Source of the DNA: an uncultured Bacteroides sp.
GTDB lineage: Bacteria; Bacteroidota; Bacteroidia; Bacteroidales; Bacteroidaceae
Reading direction: 5' to 3'
NCBI RefSeq assembly: GCF_910585845.1
Contig: NZ_CAJUHF010000003.1
Span: 1-64,000 of the forward strand
DNA: 64,000 nt
How positions within the stretch are numbered: position 1 is the stretch's first letter; each line of letters begins with the position of its first letter. The notes under the pieces were generated by a model that was not told the origin of the DNA, made no database searches, and worked only from the letters and a program-made list of their open reading frames with translations. The position numbers were made by a program, and so were the translations under genes. Positions 16,651-24,324 of this stretch are shown piece after piece.

Positions 16651-17654
16651 ATGAACAAAACAACATAATCATTTATAGGACAATGGATGGTAAATCCTCC
16701 GTTGCCTTGTATGCCAAAGACGGAAAGATTTGGCTGAACCAGCAACAGATAGCTGAACTTTTTGGAACCTCCAAACAAAGCATCAGTTATCATATCATTA
16801 ATATTTTGAAAGAGAATGAATTGGAACAAAGTTCAGTTGTCAAAAATTATTTGACAACTGCTGCTGATGGCAAACAATATAATGTGGTATTCTACTCATT
16901 GGAGATGATTCTTGCCATAGGTTACCGGGTACGTGGAGTGCGTGGAGTGCAGTTCCGTCAATGGGCAACGAGACATCTTTCGGAATATCTGGTGAAAGGA
17001 TTTACGATGGATGATGAACGTTTGAAGAATCCTGATGGACGGCCTGATTATTTTGATGAGTTGCTGGCTCGTATTCGTGACATTCGTGCCTCGGAGAAAC
17101 GGTTTTATCAGAAATTACGTGACTTGTTTAAGTTGAGCAGTGACTATGAAGCGCGTGAAAAGGCGACACAGATGTTTTTTGCAGAGACGCAAAACAAATT
17201 GCTTTATGCTGTCACGCATCATACAGCGGCAGAATTGATTGTGGTTCGTGCTGATGCAGATAAGCCAAACATGGGATTGACAACATGGAAAGGGAATATC
17301 GTAAGGAAGCAGGATATTATTATTGCTAAAAATTATCTGACTCAAGATGAACTGGATACATTGAATAGACTGACAACTATTTTTTTGGAATCAGCGGAAC
17401 TACGAGTGAAGGAACGTAAAGACCTGACACTTGGTTATTGGCAGCAGAATGTGGATGCTTTGCTTACCTTTCATGGAAAGGAGGTGTTGAACGGTAGTGG
17501 AAGGGTATCCAATCAGGATATGGAAAATCAGGTTAGGGACATTTATGCAGTGTTTGATGCAAGACGGAAACAGGCGGATGCGTTTGCTGCTGATGAGGAA
17601 GACTTGCGTTTGCTGGATGATTTGGAGAGACAGATAAAGAAAGAGAAACTATAG
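16647..17654 (+). CDS. RhuM-family (virulence RhuM) DNA-binding-type protein inside the cas operon
   Basis: A 335-residue protein of the RhuM family. Residues about 10-60 hold the N-terminal segment and helix-turn-helix-like region (IWLNQQQIAELFGTSKQSISYHIINIL), followed by the family hallmark VVFYSLEMILAIGYRVRGVRGVQFRQWATRHL and the long helical part (DELLARIRDIRASEKRFYQKLRDLF). The C-terminal half carries NYLTQDELDTLNRLTTIFLESAE and a charged coiled-coil tail. RhuM was named from a Salmonella pathogenicity island, and homologues are common beside restriction-modification and toxin loci; its biochemical role is unknown. Here it begins within the cas7 stop codon (ATGA) and ends 13 bp before cas4, so it is co-transcribed with and coupled to the cas genes. 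Whether it is functional in immunity is unknown. Confidence 0.88.
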   Translation: MNEQNNIIIYRTMDGKSSVALYAKDGKIWLNQQQIAELFGTSKQSISYHIINILKENELEQSSVVKNYLTTAADGKQYNVVFYSLEMILAIGYRVRGVRGVQFRQWATRHLSEYLVKGFTMDDERLKNPDGRPDYFDELLARIRDIRASEKRFYQKLRDLFKLSSDYEAREKATQMFFAETQNKLLYAVTHHTAAELIVVRADADKPNMGLTTWKGNIVRKQDIIIAKNYLTQDELDTLNRLTTIFLESAELRVKERKDLTLGYWQQNVDALLTFHGKEVLNGSGRVSNQDMENQVRDIYAVFDARRKQADAFAADEEDLRLLDDLERQIKKEKL

Positions 17655-17667
17655 TGGTACTGAATTT

Positions 17668-18183
17668 ATGACGATAACCGGAACACATTTCAATTATTAT
17701 CAGATATGTCAACGGAAACTGTGGTTGTTTGGTAACGGTATCAATATGGAACATACATCTGATTTGGTGTATGAAGGAAAATTGATGCATGAGGATTCAT
17801 ACCCGCAACGTTCGGCAAAATATGAAGAAGTGGAGATAGAAGGCATAAAGGTGGATTACTATGATGCGAGAAGTAGGGTGATTCATGAGATAAAGAAATC
17901 AAACAAGGTGGAAAAGGCTCATGAATGGCAGTTGAAATATTATATTTATGTTTTCGAACGGAATGGGATAGAGGGAGTGACTGGTATCTTGGAGTATCCT
18001 TTACTTCGAAAGACTTCGGAGGTTGTCGTGTCGGATATTGATAGGGAGGAGATGAAACGTATGGAAAAGGAAATCGGGCAGATTCTAAATTCCGATGAAT
18101 GTCCGGAAATCTGTGTACGTAAAGGTATTTGTCGTAGTTGTAGTTATTATGATTTTTGTTTCAGCGGGGAGGAAGAAGAATGA
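17668..18183 (+). CDS. cas4: CRISPR-associated exonuclease Cas4
   Basis: A 171-residue RecB-type nuclease that trims and orients pre-spacers for Cas1-Cas2. The N-terminal TGTHFNYYQICQRKLWLF supplies the first iron-sulfur cysteine (C14). The nuclease core shows YEEVEIEGIKVDYYDA, then VIHEIKKSNKV (the E-x-K motif) and WQLKYYIYVF (motif III Q-x3-Y). The C-terminal CVRKGICRSCSYYDFC supplies the remaining cysteines for a 4Fe-4S cluster. The stop overlaps the cas1 start as ATGA. Confidence 0.94.
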   Translation: MTITGTHFNYYQICQRKLWLFGNGINMEHTSDLVYEGKLMHEDSYPQRSAKYEEVEIEGIKVDYYDARSRVIHEIKKSNKVEKAHEWQLKYYIYVFERNGIEGVTGILEYPLLRKTSEVVVSDIDREEMKRMEKEIGQILNSDECPEICVRKGICRSCSYYDFCFSGEEEE

Positions 18184-19184
18184 AAAAGACCTATTATTTG
18201 TTTAATCCAGGCGAGATGGAGCGTAAGGATAATACGCTGAAGTTTACGGCTTATACAGAAGACGGACATGTGGTTCAAACTCGTTATCTTCCGGTGGAGG
18301 ATATTGGGGAGTTTTATGTGTTTGGTTCGTTACGTGCCAATAGCGCTTTGTATAATTTCTTGGGACAGAAAGATATTGCTGTACATTTCTTTGATTATTA
18401 TGAGAATTATACAGGTTCATTTATGCCACGTGATTCCTTGTTATCGGGGCGTATGCTGTTGGCACAGACCGCAGCATATCAGAATAAGAAACAGCGGGTA
18501 ACTATTGCGCAGAAGTTTATAGATGGAGCTGTGAATAATATGCTGAAGAACCTGCAATATTATAATAGGCGTGGCAAAGATTTAGAGGACTTGATGGAGA
18601 CTATGAAAAAGTTGTGTAGTCAAGTTCCCTCAACTCTTTCTGTGGAAGAACTGATGGGTATAGAGGGTATGATTAGGCAGAATTATTATGATGCCTTTAA
18701 TCTGATATTGAACGATTTTGAAATGGGAAATCGTACAAAACAACCTCCACTGAATGAGGTGAATGCTTTGATTTCGTTTGGCAATATGATGTGTTACACC
18801 ATATGTCTTCGTGCCATCCACCAAACGCAATTGAATCCAACTATCAGTTATCTTCACACTCCAGGTGAACGGCGTTATTCTTTGGCGTTGGATATTGCTG
18901 AAATTTTCAAACCGATTATAGTGGATCGGGTCATATTTAAGGTGTTGAATAAAAGGGAAATACAGACAAAGCATTTTGATAAGAATATGAACCGATGTGT
19001 GCTGAACAATACTGGGAAAAAGATATTTGTGAAGGCTATTGAAGATAGAATGACGGAGACCATTCAGCATCGTCGTCTGAATCGTAACGTGAGTTACCGC
19101 CATTTGATAAAGTTGGAATGCTATAAACTTTCGAAACATTTGTTGAAGTTGGAAGAATATAAACCTTTTAAAATGTATTGGTGA
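18180..19184 (+). CDS. cas1: CRISPR integrase Cas1
   Basis: A 334-residue protein, start MKKTYYLFNPGEMERKDN, chosen because its ATG overlaps the cas4 stop (ATGA); a start eight codons earlier lies inside cas4 and is unlikely. The metal-binding glutamate region is SVEELMGIEGMIRQNYYDAFN; the conserved histidine lies in TISYLHTPGERRYSLALDIAEIFKPIIVDR, which also holds the downstream acidic residue. With Cas2 it inserts new spacers at the leader end of the array. Length and motifs are complete, so adaptation should be intact. Confidence 0.96.
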   Translation: MKKTYYLFNPGEMERKDNTLKFTAYTEDGHVVQTRYLPVEDIGEFYVFGSLRANSALYNFLGQKDIAVHFFDYYENYTGSFMPRDSLLSGRMLLAQTAAYQNKKQRVTIAQKFIDGAVNNMLKNLQYYNRRGKDLEDLMETMKKLCSQVPSTLSVEELMGIEGMIRQNYYDAFNLILNDFEMGNRTKQPPLNEVNALISFGNMMCYTICLRAIHQTQLNPTISYLHTPGERRYSLALDIAEIFKPIIVDRVIFKVLNKREIQTKHFDKNMNRCVLNNTGKKIFVKAIEDRMTETIQHRRLNRNVSYRHLIKLECYKLSKHLLKLEEYKPFKMYW

Positions 19185-19447
19185 TGTATGTGATATTGGT
19201 ATATGATTTTGGCGAGAAACGTGTCGGTAAAATGCTGAAGCTATGCCGTAAATATTTGTTTTGGGTGCAAAATTCGGTATTTGAGGGTGAGATATCGGCA
19301 GTTAGGTTGAAAGAACTGTTGATGTGTGCGAAACAATTTATGAAGAAAGATGAGGACAGTATTATTTTGTTTAAAGGACGTGAGCAAAGTTGGATGGAAA
19401 AGGAGATTGTTGGTAAGGAAAGAAGTAGTACAGATGTATTTTTGTAG
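19184..19447 (+). CDS. cas2: CRISPR-associated protein Cas2
   Basis: An 87-residue protein with the ferredoxin-like Cas2 fold: MYVILVYDFGEKRVGKMLKLCRKYLFWVQNSVFEGEIS. The ATG at 19184 shares its A with the cas1 stop (TGATG); an in-frame TTG two codons earlier is less likely. It dimerises and bridges two Cas1 dimers in the spacer-integration complex. It is the last cas gene; the leader and array begin 206 bp after its stop. Confidence 0.93.
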   Translation: MYVILVYDFGEKRVGKMLKLCRKYLFWVQNSVFEGEISAVRLKELLMCAKQFMKKDEDSIILFKGREQSWMEKEIVGKERSSTDVFL

Positions 19448-19497
19448 TTGTCGGTGTTGGTAATAGGTATTTATAGAATGTATTGTGTATTACAGAT

Positions 19498-19509
19498 TGT
19501 TCTTTGACA
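19498..19509 (+). promoter_or_regulatory. boxA-like antitermination site in the CRISPR leader
   Basis: TGTTCTTTGACA closely resembles the rRNA boxA (TGCTCTTTAACA in E. coli), bound in RNA by NusB-NusE. boxA elements have been reported upstream of CRISPR arrays in other bacteria, where they protect long array transcripts from Rho. It would act only on transcripts starting upstream, such as cas-operon read-through. Confidence 0.45.
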
Positions 19510-19531
19510 TATTGAAAATGAGAGGTATAGA

Positions 19532-19579
19532 AAATTGTCGATGCTATAGTCTTTTTTTATTTTTAGGCATCGACAATTT
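19532..19579. repeat. 13-bp perfect inverted repeat in the CRISPR leader
   Basis: AAATTGTCGATGC at 19532-19544 and GCATCGACAATTT at 19567-19579 are exact reverse complements separated by 22 T-rich bases. The right arm ends 16 bp before the -7 element at 19596, so it overlaps the expected -33 region. It could be an operator, an integration-complex recognition site, or a weak cas-operon terminator. Confidence 0.75.
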
Positions 19580-19595
19580 ATTTGAAGAAAAGTTG

Positions 19596-19604
19596 TATCT
19601 TTGC
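19596..19604 (+). promoter_or_regulatory. Bacteroides -7 element of the CRISPR array promoter
   Basis: TATCTTTGC is a perfect TAnnTTTG match placed 50 bp before the first repeat and oriented to transcribe the array in the guide-sense direction. No well-spaced -33 TTTG is seen. Confidence 0.6.
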
Positions 19605-19653
19605 TTCCGATAAATATTTGGAACTAAATAAGTTAATTTTTTATCGCTATATA

Positions 19654-20740
19654 TTTTTAATTGTACCTTAATGGAATTGAAACAACAGAGATTTTAAAGT
19701 ATTTGGATGAACAAAAAATTTTTAATTGTACCTTAATGGAATTGAAACAAAAGAGGCAACCCGATTTTGGGGCAATTTCCCGGTCGTTTTTTAATTGTAC
19801 CTTAATGGAATTGAAACTCGGCAGATGTAGTAAGGCTTGTTGTCTTTGTAATTTTTTAATTGTACCTTAATGGAATTGAAACTACACCTGAGCATCGCCG
19901 AACACCTGAGCATTGCCGTTTTTAATTGTACCTTAATGGAATTGAAACACTTTAAGGCGCGCCGTGGCATAGATCGCCTGCTCATTTTTTAATTGTACCT
20001 TAATGGAATTGAAACTATATATCACTTAACAAGCCTTTCGGACTTTATCAGCTTTTTAATTGTACCTTAATGGAATTGAAACATGAAAGCAATGTATATA
20101 AGGTTATGAGTGGTACTATTTTTAATTGTACCTTAATGGAATTGAAACTTGATTATTTCGAGGGAAAAGACCTCGGAAAACTGATTTTTAATTGTACCTT
20201 AATGGAATTGAAACATGAAAGGCCCTCACCCCACACGTTCGGGAGTTTCGTTTTTAATTGTACCTTAATGGAATTGAAACTTATGAAGTATGCCGGGTTC
20301 AAGAGTTATGCTGACATTTTTAATTGTACCTTAATGGAATTGAAACGCCGTTGTATTTAGCTACTCCAAGCAAGCTGTAGATTTTTAATTGTACCTTAAT
20401 GGAATTGAAACTGTGCAAGTTTCCACTGAAAGTCGCTGCGTTTGTTCTTTTAATTGTACCTTAATGGAATTGAAACTAAGTTCGGATATGACCAAACAAA
20501 GAAGATGCTCATTCTTTTAATTGTACCTTAATGGAATTGAAACTAGATAAACAAGGTATGTGCAATAATCATCATCTGCTTTTAATTGTACCTTAATGGA
20601 ATTGAAACATTGTATTTAGAATCTATAGGCGAAGTCCACAACCCCTTTTAATTGTACCTTAATGGAATTGAAACGAAATATATTCTCCGAAGGAATGCCG
20701 GATGAATCAGCTTTTAATTGCACCTTAATGGAATTGAAAC
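19654..20740 (+). CRISPR. CRISPR array, 17 repeats of 30 bp and 16 spacers
   Basis: The repeat is 30 bp, beginning YTTTTAATTGTACC, with TTAATGG in the middle and ATTGAAAC at the 3' end (the usual 8-nt handle). Repeats start at 19654, 19719, 19788, 19853, 19919, 19986, 20053, 20119, 20185, 20251, 20317, 20382, 20447, 20514, 20579, 20645 and 20711. Spacers are 35-39 bp and all different. The first base is T in repeats 1-12 and C in 13-17. The last repeat has C for T at position 11, the typical decay of the leader-distal end, so the leader lies on the cas2 side and the array is transcribed rightward. The repeat type and Cas6 agree. Confidence 0.99.
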
Positions 20741-20801
20741 ACTATTATTTTTATATTTTCTTTTTAGATGGTTGGAAAGGTTCGTTGTTTTGATTTATTT
20801 C

Positions 20802-21866
20802 TTATTTGATACAGGCAAGCAGCTGCTCGAAAGACCGGAAAGTGGTACATTCTTTCCCTTGGACAAGTCTGAACTCTTCGGCGGATAACACTGACAGACG
20901 AGGGACTTCCTCTGTAGCTTCTGCCGCAGAAGCGGGACAGCAAGCATACCCGTGTCGGTTCAGGGCATTGGTTGTCCAGTGTAATAACACTTCATCAGCC
21001 GCTTCGACGGTGATGAAGCATTGGCTGTTTACTGTAGGATAATACACTCCATGCGCATAGTCGAACCGGATGTCATTGCGCGAAAACAAACTGTCCATCC
21101 GGTAACTTAAAATCAGGTCTTCCGTAACACCACATTGCAGTCCGTTCTCTTTGGAGAGCAACCATAACTTGTCTGCCAGCACTAACGCCTGTTCTATGTC
21201 GTGGGTGGAGAGTAGGATCGCTTTGTTCTGCTCTATGGCAAGGCGATGAAGCAATGTCATGATCTCGATACGGCTCACTACGTCCAGGAAAGCAGTCGGT
21301 TCGTCCAGCAGAATGAGCGGGCACTCCTGCACTAATGCTTTGGCAATCATTACCTTCTGACGCTCGCCATCCGACAACTCTGCGGTGTAGCTTTGTGACT
21401 TATGACTGATGCCTACGGCTTCCAGCGCATCTTCTATGATGACACGATCAGCCTTGTTCAGCTTTCCGAAGAAGCCGGTGTGGGGCTGGCGCCCTAAGGC
21501 GACAAGCTCATATACCGTAAGTCCGCCGGCCAGAGTCTTGTCCGTCAGCACGATGCCGATGGTGCGCGAACGTTCCTTCTCCGAATAGGCGGATAACGGT
21601 TTGCCCTGAACGGACAGTTCTCCGGACAAGGCAGGCTGCGAGGCGGACAGCGTGCGGAGCAAGGTGGATTTTCCGGTTCCGTTAGCTCCTAACAGGCAGG
21701 TCAGTTCTCCGGGAAAGAGGCGGAAAGAGAGATGTTCATGTACCCGCTTCTCCTGCTTTCCCGAACGGTAACCGATGCATAAATCCTTGGCAGTGATGAC
21801 AGCTTCCTGCTTCTCCGGACGGTTTACGGTGCATAAATCCTTGGTAGTGATGGCGGTCTTTTCCAT
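20802..21866 (-). CDS. btuD: ABC transporter ATPase for corrinoid import (BtuD-like)
   Basis: A 354-residue FecE/BtuD-type ATPase. Walker A is LLGANGTGKSTLL near residues 58-70, the signature is ELSDGERQKVMIAKAL, Walker B is PLILLDEPTAFLD, and the H-loop is LLSTHDIEQAL. It is the last gene of the riboswitch-controlled cobalamin operon and would power the BtuC permease. Two oddities: the N-terminus has an imperfect duplication (ITTKDLC...RPEKQEA, then ITAKDLC...RSGKQEK), visible in the DNA, and about 100 residues follow the usual end of the ATPase (from roughly 255), a Cys-containing extension of unknown role. Substrate comes from operon context. Confidence 0.88.
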   Translation of the reverse strand: MEKTAITTKDLCTVNRPEKQEAVITAKDLCIGYRSGKQEKRVHEHLSFRLFPGELTCLLGANGTGKSTLLRTLSASQPALSGELSVQGKPLSAYSEKERSRTIGIVLTDKTLAGGLTVYELVALGRQPHTGFFGKLNKADRVIIEDALEAVGISHKSQSYTAELSDGERQKVMIAKALVQECPLILLDEPTAFLDVVSRIEIMTLLHRLAIEQNKAILLSTHDIEQALVLADKLWLLSKENGLQCGVTEDLILSYRMDSLFSRNDIRFDYAHGVYYPTVNSQCFITVEAADEVLLHWTTNALNRHGYACCPASAAEATEEVPRLSVLSAEEFRLVQGKECTTFRSFEQLLACIK

Positions 21867-21897
21867 AAGTCAGCGTGTTGGAGTATCAGTCAGAATA

Positions 21898-22941
21898 TTA
21901 GTTGAAGTATTGTATTCTACGTTGGTTTACAATTACATAGATGATGACGGGCGCACCCAGCACCGGAGTCACTGCATTCAACGGGATGATTCCCCCTTCG
22001 CCCGGCAGGGTGCAGATCAGGTTGCAAAGCAGGGCAACGGCAGCTCCTGTCAGCATGGTGACGGGGAGCAGGGAGTTATGATTGGATGTCCCCAACATCA
22101 GACGTGAGATATGCGGAACGGCAAGACCGATAAATGCCACCGGTCCGCAGAAAGCGGTGGTCACGGCGGTAAGCAGTCCGGTAGCTATCAGTAGCAGGTT
22201 GCGGGTACGGCGGATGTTCACACCCAGGTTTTCGGCATAGCGGGTGCCGAGCAGCAGCGCGTTCAGCGGTTTGATGAGCAGGATGGAAAGCAACAGTCCT
22301 GCCAGGCAGAGCGCGGAGAAGTAGGGCAGTTGTTGAAGGGACACACCGCCGAAATTACCCATACCCCATATCATGTAAGAATGTACCCCCTCCGCTGTGG
22401 CAAAGAAGTTGAGCAGGGAGATGGCGGAAGAGGTGATATAGCCGATCATGATACCCGTAATCAGCAGCATGATGTTGCTTTTGATTAACGTGGAGAAGAA
22501 CAAGATAAGCCCCATCACCGCCATCGACCCGATGAAAGCACCCAGCATCACCGCCAGGAATCCGGACAGGGAAAACAGTCCGGTCGCTATGCTTCCTCCG
22601 CCTGCCAGCATCACGAGTGCCACGCCGAGGCTCGCTCCCGAGTTGATGCCCAGGATGGAAGGGCCTGCCAACGGATTATTAAAAGCAGTTTGCAGCATCA
22701 AACCCGAGACAGCCAATGCCGCGCCGCACAACAATGCCGTGACCGCCTGAGGCAGACGCGACTCCCAGATGATGAAACTCCAGCTGGCTTTCTCCGCTTC
22801 GTTGCCACACAGTATGTCCCACACCGCTCCGGCAGGGATGCTGATGGAGCCGAACCATAGGTTGGCACTCGTCAACAAGAGGATGAAGAGAGACAACCCT
22901 ATTCCGTAAATGTATCCTTTTGCTTTCATGTTATCTTTCAC
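21898..22941 (-). CDS. btuC: ABC transporter permease for corrinoid import (BtuC-like, FecCD family)
   Basis: A 347-residue integral inner-membrane protein with about ten hydrophobic segments. FecCD signatures are GAALAVSGLMLQTAFNNPLAGPSILGINSGA (about residues 74-104) and the cytoplasmic coupling region near GTRYAENLGVNIRRTRNLLL. An ATG four codons in (MKAKGYI) is an alternative start. It lies 31 bp upstream of btuD and 156 bp after btuF, all read leftward. It would carry cobalamin across the inner membrane from BtuF. Confidence 0.9.
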   Translation of the reverse strand: MKDNMKAKGYIYGIGLSLFILLLTSANLWFGSISIPAGAVWDILCGNEAEKASWSFIIWESRLPQAVTALLCGAALAVSGLMLQTAFNNPLAGPSILGINSGASLGVALVMLAGGGSIATGLFSLSGFLAVMLGAFIGSMAVMGLILFFSTLIKSNIMLLITGIMIGYITSSAISLLNFFATAEGVHSYMIWGMGNFGGVSLQQLPYFSALCLAGLLLSILLIKPLNALLLGTRYAENLGVNIRRTRNLLLIATGLLTAVTTAFCGPVAFIGLAVPHISRLMLGTSNHNSLLPVTMLTGAAVALLCNLICTLPGEGGIIPLNAVTPVLGAPVIIYVIVNQRRIQYFN

Positions 22942-23097
22942 AGCAGACTGAAAATCTGTTTTATTCCGTTAAGAGAGTTAGTCCTATTTTATTAAAGAAA
23001 TAAGTTCCTCTTATAAGTGAATTGGTCTTATTCTGTTAAGGAAATAGATTCTTCTTAGCTAAGCAAAGCTGTTTCACTCTATGTAAGAACTTCCGTT

Positions 23098-24324
23098 TCA
23101 CTCCGCTAATTTACTATAATATTTCAATTCATAGCCTTCCAGCATCGAAGGATGGAAGATTTTTATCAAATCTTTCAGAAACCAGTCCGGATGGAAAGGG
23201 GTTTCTTCGTAGAAAGCTACCCGTCCGGTGTTGCATCCGTAGATGTTCCTCTCCTTGAAGGCGCGGAAGCCGGCGTACGGGGCAAACTCCTCTTTCAGTT
23301 CGCTGTAGGTCTTGTCCGTGGGTTGGTTGTAGCGGATCAGCCAGAAGTCGGCCTGTTCCCCTCTCTCGAAAATGGCCTCGAAAGAATAGGCAAGCGAACC
23401 GCTGTGCGTGTCTTCACGGAAGATGTAGTCGGCGCACGCGTCGGCATAGAGCTTGGCGATGGTACTGTTGCCACCGGGAGTATACCAAGTGGAACTCGTC
23501 TTGAGGTCGCACATCACTGTGGGAGGGGCAGACTGTGGCGTGTCCGTTACCTTTTTGGGGGGCACAGTGGCTTTTCCCCGAGGAACAGCACTCTCTCGCA
23601 GTGTTGCAGTGGCTTCCTTCAGGGCGATGTAGCTCTGCTCCACGGAGGCGAACAGGCTGTCGGCCTGCTGCTGCTTGCCGAACAGGCGCCCGTAGAAACG
23701 CATCCATTCGGCACGTCCCAGGGGGGATGTCTCCATGTAGTCGGCACATTCGATGAGGGGAATGTCCAGTTTCTCTACCCGTCCGTAGCCGCCGCTGTTC
23801 TCGAAGGGGGAGAGCAGGATGGCATCCGGGTGCAGGTCGATGATCCGTTCGATGTCCGGGTCCATTGAGCTGCCTGCGTCTGCAATCGTTCCGTTCCGGT
23901 GGCCTTCGGCAATTTCGGGCATGCGGATATACTTCAGGTCGCAGACACCGGAGATGTTGCCTAGGGCACCGAGTTCTTTCAGCAGGCTGCAATGCACGGC
24001 GGAGTAGACAAGCGTCCTGTCCAGAGGGGTACGTACCACGGTCGCTCCGGCGGGCAGGCCGTCGGGGAGAGGGAGGGGGAGGGATTTGTCTACCAAGATG
24101 TAGGTGTGCAGGAGCTTGGCGGTGTCCCAAGGATTGCGCAGGCGGACAAGGGAATAGTCGGCGTAGTCGATGATGGAGAGGTTTTCGGCATAACGCAGGG
24201 GGAGGGTGTCGGCTTGTGCGCTACAGGCTTGCGTGGCAGTGGAAGAAGTGCTGCTTCTTCCGCCACAGGCGGAGAGAAACAGCACACATATTCCGAACGT
24301 TATGTAAATAAAAAGGGATCTCAT
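23098..24324 (-). CDS. btuF: Corrinoid ABC transporter substrate-binding lipoprotein (BtuF-like)
   Basis: A 408-residue periplasmic-binding protein. Residues 1-20 form a lipoprotein signal with lipobox LSAC followed by GG. Class III binding-protein features include ERIIDLHPDAILLSPFENSGGYGRVEKLDIPLIECADY in the first lobe, a long linking helix (AEWMRFYGRLFGKQQQADSLFASVEQSYIAL), and SLAYSFEAIFERGEQADFWLIRYNQP in the second lobe. A Thr/Pro-rich insertion with imperfect repeats (RGKATVPPKKVTDTPQSAPP) is unusual. Its start overlaps the btuG stop by one base (TGATG). It passes cobalamin to BtuC. Confidence 0.88.
   Translation of the reverse strand: MRSLFIYITFGICVLFLSACGGRSSTSSTATQACSAQADTLPLRYAENLSIIDYADYSLVRLRNPWDTAKLLHTYILVDKSLPLPLPDGLPAGATVVRTPLDRTLVYSAVHCSLLKELGALGNISGVCDLKYIRMPEIAEGHRNGTIADAGSSMDPDIERIIDLHPDAILLSPFENSGGYGRVEKLDIPLIECADYMETSPLGRAEWMRFYGRLFGKQQQADSLFASVEQSYIALKEATATLRESAVPRGKATVPPKKVTDTPQSAPPTVMCDLKTSSTWYTPGGNSTIAKLYADACADYIFREDTHSGSLAYSFEAIFERGEQADFWLIRYNQPTDKTYSELKEEFAPYAGFRAFKERNIYGCNTGRVAFYEETPFHPDWFLKDLIKIFHPSMLEGYELKYYSKLAE

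Noticed and set aside
19661..20360. Short open frames across the CRISPR array
   Set aside because: They consist of translated repeats (FNCTLMELK) and are artefacts of the array.
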